NCBI GenBank assembly: GCA_030615505.1
Contig: JAUWZD010000035.1
Location: forward strand, 1 to 41,528
Direction: 5' to 3'
DNA from: Spirochaetales bacterium
GTDB lineage: Bacteria > Spirochaetota > Spirochaetia > SZUA-6 > DRHE01
Length of the DNA stretch: 41,528 nucleotides
Shown here: in pieces, positions 1-7,070 of the stretch
Position numbering within the stretch: position 1 is the first letter of the stretch
Layout of the letters: each line of letters starts with the position of its first letter
Made by a program: the position numbers and the translations under genes
Notes under the pieces: model-generated
Databases searched by the model: none
What the model was told of the DNA's origin: nothing
Seen by the model: only the letters and a program-made list of their open reading frames with translations

Positions 1-46
1 TAGCCTTGAAATAGTCAAGAAGTTGTGGTATTAAGAAATCATTCAT
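1..46 (-). CDS. 5' end of an unidentified gene (partial)
   Basis: An open frame begins with ATG at 46-44 and runs off the left edge without a stop, giving about 15 residues (MNDFLIPQLLDYFKA). A strong Shine-Dalgarno sequence (GGGAGGG) lies about 5 bases upstream, which supports a real start. A nearby ATG at 50-48 stops after three codons, so it is not the start. Too little is visible to name a family. It follows the sugar permease genes on the same strand after about 180 bases and has its own possible promoter, so it may belong to the same sugar-use locus; that is inference. Confidence 0.45.
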   Translation of the reverse strand, partial: MNDFLIPQLLDYFKA

Positions 47-48
47 AC

Positions 49-103
49 ATCCCTCCCAATCGTTTTTTTGTTTAATGGTATTATACCATCGATGGGAGGG
101 ATT
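49..103 (-). promoter_or_regulatory. Possible promoter/operator of nested inverted repeats before the left-edge gene
   Basis: On the minus strand a perfect -10 hexamer TATAAT (85-80) lies inside an inverted repeat ATGGTA-TTA-TACCAT (75-89). Next to it is the palindrome CCATCGATGG (86-95). A longer imperfect inverted repeat pairs 49-62 with 91-103 (one-base bulge), and its downstream arm contains the Shine-Dalgarno sequence of the left-edge gene. The -35 match (TTTAAA, 17-base spacing) is weak. A repressor operator over the -10 is the simplest reading. Confidence 0.4.
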
Positions 104-228
104 TTAAATCCGTTTTTTACCTACAATTTCAATGCGCACCCGTACGATGTGGGTAGACCTCTCTGCCCCTAAAACGCCTACTTTCCATATTTTATTAACT
201 AGCCTTTTTAAGCCCAAAAGCCAGCCTG

Positions 229-1074
229 TTAGCCTTTTAGTCCGGATAAGGTAACTCCCTCTATAAATTTACGCTGTGCGAAAAAAAAGAAAATAACTAC
301 TGGGACAAAGGCAATCATGGAGCCGGCCATCTGGAGATTCGTCTGCGAGATATACTGTTCGGTAAACTTGGAAAGCCCCACCGGGAGAGTCCACCGCTCT
401 GGGCTGTTGATGACAATCAGGGGCCAGAGCAAGGCGTCCCAGTTGGCCAGGAATGTGAACACAGCGAGGGTTGCAAGCGCCGGTATGCAGGACGGCATAA
501 CAATGGACCAAAAAATCCTTGGTTCTGAACATCCATCAATGCGAGCTGCGTCAATCATATCACTGGGTACGCTCTGCATGAACTGGCGCATCAGAAAGAT
601 GCCAAAAGCACTTACCAAAGAGGGCACGATAAGACCTGCGTAGGTGTCCACCCAACCCAAGCGGATCATAAGGATAAATAGGGGAATCATTAGCACATGG
701 AAAGGGATCATCATCGTACTCAGGACGAGTATGAAGATAACGGTGCGACCAGGGAAGCGGTAGCGTGTGAACGCATAGCCTGCCATAGCACTGGTCAACA
801 ACACCCCGGCCACCGCTGCACTCGAAGCAAATACGCTGTTGAAGAAATAGCGTGAGAAATCCAGGCGATCCCAAACCTGGAGGTAATTATCAAGAATGGG
901 CTGTTTGGGTATCCAGGTAGGTGGGATAAACATCACTTCGCTGAGCGGTTTAAGAGAGGCGGACAGCATCCAAAGGAAGGGAACGATCATGACCAGTGCC
1001 CCTCCCACCAACACAGCGTAACCGGCAGCAAATCCACATAAAGATAAAGGGCTTTGTTTTTTCTTTCCGGTCAT
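229..1074 (-). CDS. Carbohydrate ABC transporter permease, MalG/LacG type (CUT1 family)
   Basis: Inner-membrane permease of a binding-protein-dependent sugar importer. The protein has an N-terminal membrane segment (GGALVMIVPFLWMLSASLK), the usual periplasmic stretch with TWIPKQP and DNYLQVW, and several further hydrophobic helices. The ABC-contact (EAA) loop is visible as DAARIDGCSEPRIFWSIVMP. The C-terminus (FIEGVTLSGLKG) is typical of MalG-like proteins. A GTG at 1086 is possible, but the ATG at 1074 has a better-spaced AAAGGTGG ribosome site, so I start there. The partner permease lies immediately upstream, and no ATPase gene is in the window; CUT1 systems often share one encoded elsewhere. 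Its binding-protein gene is broken, so the importer may be non-functional unless another binding protein serves it. Confidence 0.9.
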   Translation of the reverse strand: MTGKKKQSPLSLCGFAAGYAVLVGGALVMIVPFLWMLSASLKPLSEVMFIPPTWIPKQPILDNYLQVWDRLDFSRYFFNSVFASSAAVAGVLLTSAMAGYAFTRYRFPGRTVIFILVLSTMMIPFHVLMIPLFILMIRLGWVDTYAGLIVPSLVSAFGIFLMRQFMQSVPSDMIDAARIDGCSEPRIFWSIVMPSCIPALATLAVFTFLANWDALLWPLIVINSPERWTLPVGLSKFTEQYISQTNLQMAGSMIAFVPVVIFFFFAQRKFIEGVTLSGLKG

Positions 1075-1093
1075 CAATCTATCCACCTTTCAA

Positions 1094-2044
1094 TCAGTAC
1101 TCTATCTTACGTTGGAATAGGCGCAACTGTATTAGAGTGACGCACATTATAATCGCGAAAAGGATAAAGGCTACAGCCGAAGCGAAACCCAGATCGCAAA
1201 AGCGGAAAGCGACTTCGTAGATGTGATAGACAAGCACCCGGGTAGAGTCCAAAGGCCCACCGGCCCCCGCACCCCCGATTTTGGTCATTATAAGTACCGG
1301 AGTGAATGCCTGCAGCGAAGAGATGATAGAAGTGATAATGACAAAAACAAAGCTGGGGTTGAGCAAAGGGAGAGTGATTTGCCAGAAAGATTGCCAGGAG
1401 TTGGCTCCTTCAACCTGGGCCGCTTCGTAGTATTGCCGGGGTATATCCTGCAGTCCTGCTAAAAAGATAACCATGTTGTAACCTATTCTCTTCCATATCG
1501 AAGTTATGATTATGGCAGGCAGAGCCCAATATGGTGATGCCAGCCATTTGGGACCAACAATGCCCAGCAGGCCGAGAAAAGTATTGACAAGACCGAAATT
1601 GGGCTCAAACAGCCAGCGCCACACAAATCCCACCGCTACCCAGGTAGTGATGACCGGGATGAAGTAGACGGTACGAAAGAGTCCCAATCCCCTGATGCTG
1701 CGATTGTTCAGGATCAATGCCAGACCAAGGGACAGTATCATAGCAATTGGAGCCACGGCTGTGGTATAGATTAGAGTATTTTTAATACTTTTTATTGTAA
1801 GAAGATCGCTCAGCGCTGCGCCATAGTTACTAAAAGCGACGAAAGATCGGGGCGAGGGTATAAGCGACCATTTATGGAGACTTATAGTGAAAGCGTGGAT
1901 CATGGGCCATAGTAAAAGAACCAGATAGAAGATCAGTGCAGGAGCAAGGAAAGCATACGCCCACAGCACCTCGTGCATCCACCTTGTTGACTGCACACGC
2001 CTTCTGCTATTGGCCCGCGCACTTTGTGTAGCTCCTGTCCCCAT
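1094..2044 (-). CDS. Carbohydrate ABC transporter permease, MalF/UgpA type (CUT1 family)
   Basis: First permease of the sugar importer. It has a short basic cytoplasmic N-terminus, a first membrane helix (WAYAFLAPALIFYLVLLLW), and the typical sequence FVAFSNYGAAL. The EAA loop is YEAAQVEGANSWQSFWQITLP, the site where the ATPase docks. Length (316 residues) is normal for the family. The ATG at 2044 has a GGAGG site 4 bases upstream. The second permease follows after a gap of under 20 bases, so the two are co-transcribed. An 85-base gap with a strong hairpin separates it from the remnant of the binding-protein gene. Both permeases are open and intact, unlike that gene. Base composition is visibly richer in G+C than the rest of the window, suggesting a separate origin. 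Confidence 0.9.
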   Translation of the reverse strand: MGTGATQSARANSRRRVQSTRWMHEVLWAYAFLAPALIFYLVLLLWPMIHAFTISLHKWSLIPSPRSFVAFSNYGAALSDLLTIKSIKNTLIYTTAVAPIAMILSLGLALILNNRSIRGLGLFRTVYFIPVITTWVAVGFVWRWLFEPNFGLVNTFLGLLGIVGPKWLASPYWALPAIIITSIWKRIGYNMVIFLAGLQDIPRQYYEAAQVEGANSWQSFWQITLPLLNPSFVFVIITSIISSLQAFTPVLIMTKIGGAGAGGPLDSTRVLVYHIYEVAFRFCDLGFASAVAFILFAIIMCVTLIQLRLFQRKIEY

Positions 2045-2076
2045 TGGTCCTCCACCTTTTCAGGCAGTTGCTGATT

Positions 2077-2116
2077 AAACCGTAATGGCCGGCATTCCTG
2101 CGGGCCATTACGGTTT
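2077..2116. terminator. Strong stem-loop between binding-protein remnant and permease genes
   Basis: A perfect 14-bp stem (2077-2090 with 2103-2116, starting AAACCGTAATGGCC) encloses a 12-base loop. On the plus strand it is followed by a short T run. On the minus strand, the direction of transcription here, only three T follow. It is therefore more likely a processing or partial-termination hairpin that keeps binding-protein mRNA more abundant than permease mRNA, as known for other sugar ABC operons. That role is inferred from position. Confidence 0.65.
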
Positions 2117-2129
2117 TTAATTTCTACTT

Positions 2130-2520
2130 CTACTTTCCAATCTGCTTGGCGATAACCGCATTGAGCTCCTTGATCATCTGAGCCAAGGAGTCCTCAGCAG
2201 AGAAGCCGCCAATGGTAACACGATGCAAAGCATCTGTGTACGCCTTATTCCACTCAGGCCATCCGATCCACGAAACAGGATGAGCGACCTTCATGGAATC
2301 CATAACTACCCGGTCGTTGTTTGTCTGCCGGAACCTGGAATCATTAACTAAGTCGGCCATTGACGGTAAATCGCCGCTCACTTTAAACCATACAAGTTGG
2401 GCATCACGGTTGGTGCAAAGACGTACCCACTCCCAGGCCAGCTTAGGATTGGCAGCTTTCTTCGCGACTACCCATGCCTGTTACCTGCCCGGTTGGGTTA
2501 CCTTTTACTTTTAATACTTG
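2130..2520 (-). pseudogene. Truncated, frameshifted sugar ABC transporter substrate-binding protein
   Basis: Only the C-terminal part of a CUT1 extracellular solute-binding protein remains. The downstream frame reads AAWEW-like family sequence (AANPKLAWEWVRLCTNRDAQ, then DLPSMADLVNDSRF) to a normal C-terminus (ELNAVIAKQIGK). Near 2470-2477 the frame breaks: one frame carries GNPTGQVTGMG upstream and another carries VVAKKAAN downstream, which together are what the family has in one frame. Upstream of about 2520 there is a stop and no coding similarity, so the signal peptide and most of the protein are lost. A one-base sequencing error could explain the frameshift but not the missing N-terminal portion. 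Confidence 0.8.
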
Positions 2521-2789
2521 TCAGAATAGAATGGAATAGAATACAATTCTCAGCCAGGAAAGTTTCCTAATTCAGCAGAAAGGAGAAAGGGAGAGGATAC
2601 CCTTCCTACTAAAGATAGTGGTATTCTCTCCCCCTCAAACATTAACTCATATAATACATGGAAAACATACAAATGGAAAGCCTTTCTTCAGCTATTAATA
2701 AACTTAGCAGCTTTTATGCCCTGCCTGTTACTTTTTCATATGCATCTATTCTATTGGCCGATTTATTAACTATTCTGTACATTAAAGCC
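2521..2789. other. Non-coding gap between sugar locus and AOR operon
   Basis: No convincing gene, RNA or mobile element is visible in these 269 bases. The start has short A/G-rich near-repeats (AGAATAGAATGGAATAGAAT). A 13-bp hairpin at 2589-2632 is listed separately. The segment marks the change from the GC-richer sugar-transport block to the more AT-rich remainder, so it may be a recombination junction. Confidence 0.5.
2589..2632 (-). terminator. Possible terminator of the AOR operon
   Basis: Stem of 13 bp with one G-T pair (GGGAGAGGATACC, 2589-2601, with 2620-2632) and an 18-base loop. On the minus strand it is followed by TTTCTCCTTTC, a U-rich but interrupted tail. It lies about 160 bases past the stop of the aldehyde oxidoreductase gene, so it could end that operon. 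Confidence 0.45.
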
Positions 2790-4652
2790 TCATAAATCTT
2801 TAATTAAATCTTCCAAACCTAAATCTTTAAGCCTTTCAGCAGTTGGAATGCCATTCTCATCCCATTGTCTCAATGTGTAATACCTTTCCAGCATATATTC
2901 GAGGTCAACGGTTAATCCTTCCTTTACTATTTCCTCTGTCTCCAGATTGTATACAGTTGCCTCCTCTTCGAGAAAACGGTCAGGCAGGCGATCATCTCTT
3001 CTGTCGAGTCCATGGCGATAATTATACATCCGCTCCAGGTTTACAATCCGCTCTCCGGCCTGAATAAGGCTTTTCCCATCGTGCTCATACCCCGGAATCT
3101 CGTTCAAGCCTTTAGCCAGATCTTCCGGATAGAGGGCAAAATTTTCCGTAGTTGAGAACTTGCATACTCCCAGAGCATCTGATACGGCGCAATAAGCTTC
3201 TGTTAGCACTACCATATCCGGTTTGTATGTCTCATCAGAAGGATCCAAAACTTCAGGCATGCATTCAGGAAAAAATTTATTTGCAGCCTCAACATTGCCC
3301 GTCAGATCAATAGTAGGCAGTGCATAGAGGTGATCCGCCCCTCTATTGGAAGTGCAATGGCCCAATGCCATACCCTTACAAATCCTGGGCTCCTGCATGG
3401 GCATTTCCAATCCCTTTACATGTAAAGCATACTTTTCCGCTTCTTTGCAGATCCTTTGTGCAGCCCTTTTCACACCCTCTCCCAGCAGATCACCCAAACC
3501 TTTACGAAAGGCAATCTTCTCAATCAAAGCGAGTATGGTTTCTTCACTGCCCCATTCCAGACTCAACTCCCCATCGGGATCTGATAACAGCCCCTTTTCA
3601 TGACAGTCCATGGCAAAAGCGATAACCGTTCCAGTAGATATAGTATCCATACCGTAGCTATTACAGAGCAGATTCCCGTAGATTATAACTTCCAGATTAT
3701 CATTATCCAGCAGCGGGCCAAATGAATTGATGGTTTCATATTCAGGCCCTTCTGTATTACATTTATATGAACCCTCTTTCACTTTAGTAAAGCGGGAACA
3801 TCGGATTGGACAGGAAAAACAGCCGCCATTCTTTTCTAAATATTCACCAAGACTCCGGGCATTTATTCTATCTGCTTCTGCGAACTGGACGGACTGGTGA
3901 TTTCTGGTAGGCAAATCTCCTCTTACATTCTTAGGGTCAACAAGAAGTGATGTACCCCATTTCCTTAATTCTTTTGATCCGGGATGTTTTCCCACTTTTC
4001 TCATCATCTCTAAAGCGACTTTCTTAAATTCCTCAGTAACCGGGATATCCTCACTTGAACTAACTGCCACTGCTTTTAGCTTTTTCGATCCCATGACAGC
4101 GCCCAACCCGCAGCGAGCAGCTGCACGGCCGTAATCGTTAATTACCGAAGATATTTTAACCAATCGTTCTCCGGCGGGACCGATAGATGCAACCCTGCAG
4201 CCCTTAAATCTTTTCTTTAATAACTTTTCAGTCTCTTCAGTAGTCTTTCCCCAATACGCTTCTCCATCAATCAACTTTAAATTACTGTCTTCAACGAATA
4301 ATATCACTGGCTTTTCCGACCTGCCGGTAAATACCAAAGCATCAAATCCGGCCTTTCTTAACTCGGGCCCGAAGTAACCGGAAGAATTGGCATATCCGTA
4401 TACTCCTGTAAGAGGAGACTTAGCTGTAACAGTATAACGCGCAGCCGTAGGCCATGGGGTTCCTGTAAACGCTCCGGTAGAGAAAATCAGATAGTTTTCA
4501 GGGCTTAAGGGGTCAACCTCCGGGCCAACGCGATCATAGAGTATTTTGGCTGCATATCCTCTACTTCCGAGATATTTTCGAACTGTAACTGCCGGGCTCT
4601 CAAAAGTATCGATCGCTCTATTACTAAGGTTTATAAATGCCGTTAAGTACGT
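2790..4652 (-). CDS. Aldehyde:ferredoxin oxidoreductase (tungsten/molybdopterin AOR family)
   Basis: Oxidises aldehydes to acids (or runs in reverse) using a tungstopterin centre and a [4Fe-4S] cluster, passing electrons to ferredoxin. The N-domain shows family sequence KYLGSRGYAAKILYD, then SPLTGVYGYANSSGYFGPEL. Counting from the proposed start, cluster ligands are C278, C281, C285 (CFSCPIRC) and C497 (GVCKF). These fall close to those of the Pyrococcus enzyme, and the 620-residue length is normal. The expected start is an ACG at 4652-4650, 7 bases after AAAGGAG. In-frame ATGs exist only at 4715 and 4697, inside the upstream gene, and their residues are out-of-frame ferredoxin sequence. It is the last gene of a four-gene operon; the upstream gene encodes a likely electron partner. 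Confidence 0.92.
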   Translation of the reverse strand, partial: TYLTAFINLSNRAIDTFESPAVTVRKYLGSRGYAAKILYDRVGPEVDPLSPENYLIFSTGAFTGTPWPTAARYTVTAKSPLTGVYGYANSSGYFGPELRKAGFDALVFTGRSEKPVILFVEDSNLKLIDGEAYWGKTTEETEKLLKKRFKGCRVASIGPAGERLVKISSVINDYGRAAARCGLGAVMGSKKLKAVAVSSSEDIPVTEEFKKVALEMMRKVGKHPGSKELRKWGTSLLVDPKNVRGDLPTRNHQSVQFAEADRINARSLGEYLEKNGGCFSCPIRCSRFTKVKEGSYKCNTEGPEYETINSFGPLLDNDNLEVIIYGNLLCNSYGMDTISTGTVIAFAMDCHEKGLLSDPDGELSLEWGSEETILALIEKIAFRKGLGDLLGEGVKRAAQRICKEAEKYALHVKGLEMPMQEPRICKGMALGHCTSNRGADHLYALPTIDLTGNVEAANKFFPECMPEVLDPSDETYKPDMVVLTEAYCAVSDALGVCKFSTTENFALYPEDLAKGLNEIPGYEHDGKSLIQAGERIVNLERMYNYRHGLDRRDDRLPDRFLEEEATVYNLETEEIVKEGLTVDLEYMLERYYTLRQWDENGIPTAERLKDLGLEDLIKDL

Positions 4653-4654
4653 AT

Positions 4655-5737
4655 CTATACTCCTTTTAGAGCAGCGGTAGGACAAATAGAAGCGCATAAC
4701 CCGCAATAGCGGCATTTATCTTCGTCCAACTGCATCTTTTTATTTTCTAACTTTCTCGCCTGATAAGGACAGACCTGAACACATATGTTACAGGCTGTAC
4801 ACAGGCTCTCCTCAAAATAAAATTCAAATTTATCTAATATTTCTTCATTGTACAGATACGGCAATGCAGCCCCTGAGACGGATGCAATCGTAGCGTAATT
4901 TAATTCAGCGAGCAGCTTCTTGATTCCGTGATTTAAACGGGAAAGATATTCCACTCCTTTCAGTATTAAAGCGGAGCACACGCCTACAGCAGAAGCTCCT
5001 GCCATCAGCATCTCAACAGCATCAGAAGCAGTCATTACACCCCCAAGTCCGATAATTGGTCTATCTGTCCTGGAAGCTATTTCGGCTATATATCTTAAGA
5101 CAATAGGTTTGATGGCGCCGCCTGTCAGCCAGCCGTAGCCCTTTTCACTCCCAAGCAGGGGTTTCTTCGTTCTTATATCAATTCTTAAGACAGGTCCTAC
5201 GGAATCCATGGCAGTAATTCCATCTGCACCGTGTTCTAAAGCTTCCAAAGCAGTTTGCAGCGGATCAACCCAGTTCGGGCTTATTTTAACAATAACAGGT
5301 TTATCTGTACTATCTTTAGCTCTTAAGGTCATTGAGACGATCGCTTCCTCTCTATAGAAAACCAGCTCAATCATATCCGCCCCTGCTTCATCCACGGGTT
5401 TTATCCAGTTTTCTACTTCTTCCGGTGTATGACCGATACTGGCTATGACCACTACCCCTGCCTCTTTGGCTTTTGGAATTTCTTCTTTCACCCACCTAAC
5501 GCCTGAAATATCGCTCCATTTTTCCGCATTAATCAATGAAGATGCTGTGCTCTTGATAATATGGGGATATGGATTACAGGCAGCTTTATTCCGTATTGTT
5601 TTCGTAGCTACAGCGCCTGCACCTGCCTGATGCGCTCTGATCATCCCCTCAGCCCCATAGCTTAAGGGACCGGAACCGAGAATCAGAGTGCTCTTTAATC
5701 GCAGGCCGAATATATTGACTGTCAAATCTTTGCTCAT
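4655..5737 (-). CDS. PreA-like protein: dihydroorotate dehydrogenase fold plus two [4Fe-4S] clusters
   Basis: A TIM-barrel flavoprotein domain (residues 1 to about 300) is followed by a bacterial ferredoxin module. The FMN-phosphate region is IIGLGGVMTASDAVEMLMAGA (228-247), and VKISPNW (150-156) is family-like. The ferredoxin part has two full motifs: C313-C316-C319-C323 and C342-C345-C348-C352. Relatives include PreA of dihydropyrimidine dehydrogenase. The usual N-x-S-C-P segment after the fourth strand is absent; the place reads IELVFYREEA (123-132), so the substrate is probably not a normal pyrimidine. Its ATG overlaps the TGA of the SsnA-like gene by four bases, implying coupled translation. 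It may pass electrons to or from the AOR encoded next; that is inference. Confidence 0.85.
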   Translation of the reverse strand: MSKDLTVNIFGLRLKSTLILGSGPLSYGAEGMIRAHQAGAGAVATKTIRNKAACNPYPHIIKSTASSLINAEKWSDISGVRWVKEEIPKAKEAGVVVIASIGHTPEEVENWIKPVDEAGADMIELVFYREEAIVSMTLRAKDSTDKPVIVKISPNWVDPLQTALEALEHGADGITAMDSVGPVLRIDIRTKKPLLGSEKGYGWLTGGAIKPIVLRYIAEIASRTDRPIIGLGGVMTASDAVEMLMAGASAVGVCSALILKGVEYLSRLNHGIKKLLAELNYATIASVSGAALPYLYNEEILDKFEFYFEESLCTACNICVQVCPYQARKLENKKMQLDEDKCRYCGLCASICPTAALKGV

Positions 5738-7050
5738 TTACTTGCCTTCCATAATCTGCACGCTTCCAGCTTTACATTTTCTTTTATCTCATTCCAATCA
5801 ACACCCAGCAGCCTGCCTCCTTTTTTAATTAATTTTCCGCCTACAAAGACTTCCCTCACATTATCCGGATTACAGTATAAAATGAGTTGATTAAAAATAT
5901 TGTTCTCATTAACAGGGGTCTGCAGGTCCGGATCGATAGTAATAATGTCTGCAAAGCAGCCTTCCGATAATCTCCCCGTTTGAGGAATCTTAAGGGCCCT
6001 GCTTCCATTAGAAGTAGCCATCTTGAAAACAGTTTCTGCAGGCATAATTTCAGGATTCTCATGATTGGCTTTATGGATTAGAAATGCACCACGCATCACT
6101 TCAAAAAAGTTATTAATATAGCCATCCGTACCCAGTCCAATATTTATTCCTTTTTTTAAAATGGCAGGAACCGGAGAAATTCCTCCCCCTACTTCGCAGT
6201 TGCTCAAGGGGACATGTACCAAATTCACATCATATCTTTTGAGGATATCCAATTCCTTTTCTTCCAGTTTTACGCCCTGTGAGGCCAGCACATCACTGCC
6301 CAGATATCCCAGTTCTCTATATAATTCTACAGGCGATTTGTCATATCTTTTTTTACATACTTCGGGTTCATACACGCTTTCCGAAAGATGCATCTGAATA
6401 CCCGAACCGATTTGCCTGGCCATTGCTGCAGCTTCCTGAATGAAATCCTTAGAACAGGTAAAAGTAGTATGAATACACATCATCCCAGAAATCAAGGGAT
6501 GCTCTTTATAAGCCAAATAAAAGTTCTTATTCTCCTTCAAACCTTCCATTCCGTTCTCTTTAGATACCCTCTCACAGGCTTCAAAAGAGAGTACTGCTCT
6601 AATCCCAATTTTTTCTAAAGCCTCAGCCTGTGTCTTCAATGCTCCTGGAATAGAATTAGGAGCTTCAAGCACATCACAGAAAGTAGTAACACCGCTGTTT
6701 AACAATTCCAAAGCCGCAGCCCGGCTTGTAATGTTAATCATTTTATGATCGATCCTGTCTTCAACCAGTGGCCACCAGAAATCATTTAAAAAGCTCTCAA
6801 AGCTCTCAATGTCACCCGGAGGAGTAATACCATGAGATAATACACCATAAGAATGCATGTGAGCGTTAATAAAACCTGGTGATATGATCTTATTTCTGAA
6901 ATCTAAAATATCATAATAAGCATATTTGCTCTTCAAAAAATCATTTTCACCTATCGCTTCAATGAAATGGCCGTTTATTGCCACACCCCAATTTTCTTCG
7001 ACCCTGTTATTTTCCAGAAGTAAATACTTTCCTAATAAAACTTTTCCCAA
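5734..7050 (-). CDS. SsnA-like metal-dependent amidohydrolase (ATZ/TRZ family)
   Basis: Cyclic-amidine or heterocycle deaminase/hydrolase family. Metal ligands are visible: H64 and H66 (NAHMHS), H221 (MHLSES) and D309 (GTDG); H194 (CIHTTF) is also conserved. FWWPL near residue 91 and the overall layout resemble E. coli SsnA, which is encoded with purine/selenium hydroxylase genes. The family normally has a His in an (A/L)AHG motif after H221. Here that place reads LASQGVKL, with Q258 (codon 6279-6277), so the catalytic set is incomplete. Length of 438 residues is normal. It lies 20 bases after the YgeY-like gene and overlaps the next by ATGA. Substrate unknown; SsnA-like is more secure than any specific deaminase name. 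Confidence 0.8.
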   Translation of the reverse strand: MGKVLLGKYLLLENNRVEENWGVAINGHFIEAIGENDFLKSKYAYYDILDFRNKIISPGFINAHMHSYGVLSHGITPPGDIESFESFLNDFWWPLVEDRIDHKMINITSRAAALELLNSGVTTFCDVLEAPNSIPGALKTQAEALEKIGIRAVLSFEACERVSKENGMEGLKENKNFYLAYKEHPLISGMMCIHTTFTCSKDFIQEAAAMARQIGSGIQMHLSESVYEPEVCKKRYDKSPVELYRELGYLGSDVLASQGVKLEEKELDILKRYDVNLVHVPLSNCEVGGGISPVPAILKKGINIGLGTDGYINNFFEVMRGAFLIHKANHENPEIMPAETVFKMATSNGSRALKIPQTGRLSEGCFADIITIDPDLQTPVNENNIFNQLILYCNPDNVREVFVGGKLIKKGGRLLGVDWNEIKENVKLEACRLWKASK

Positions 7051-7070
7051 GTTAATCCCTCCACCGATAC

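Noticed and set aside
2521-2789. Insertion-sequence remnant at the sugar/AOR junction
   Set aside because: No terminal inverted repeats, target duplication or transposase fragment could be seen.
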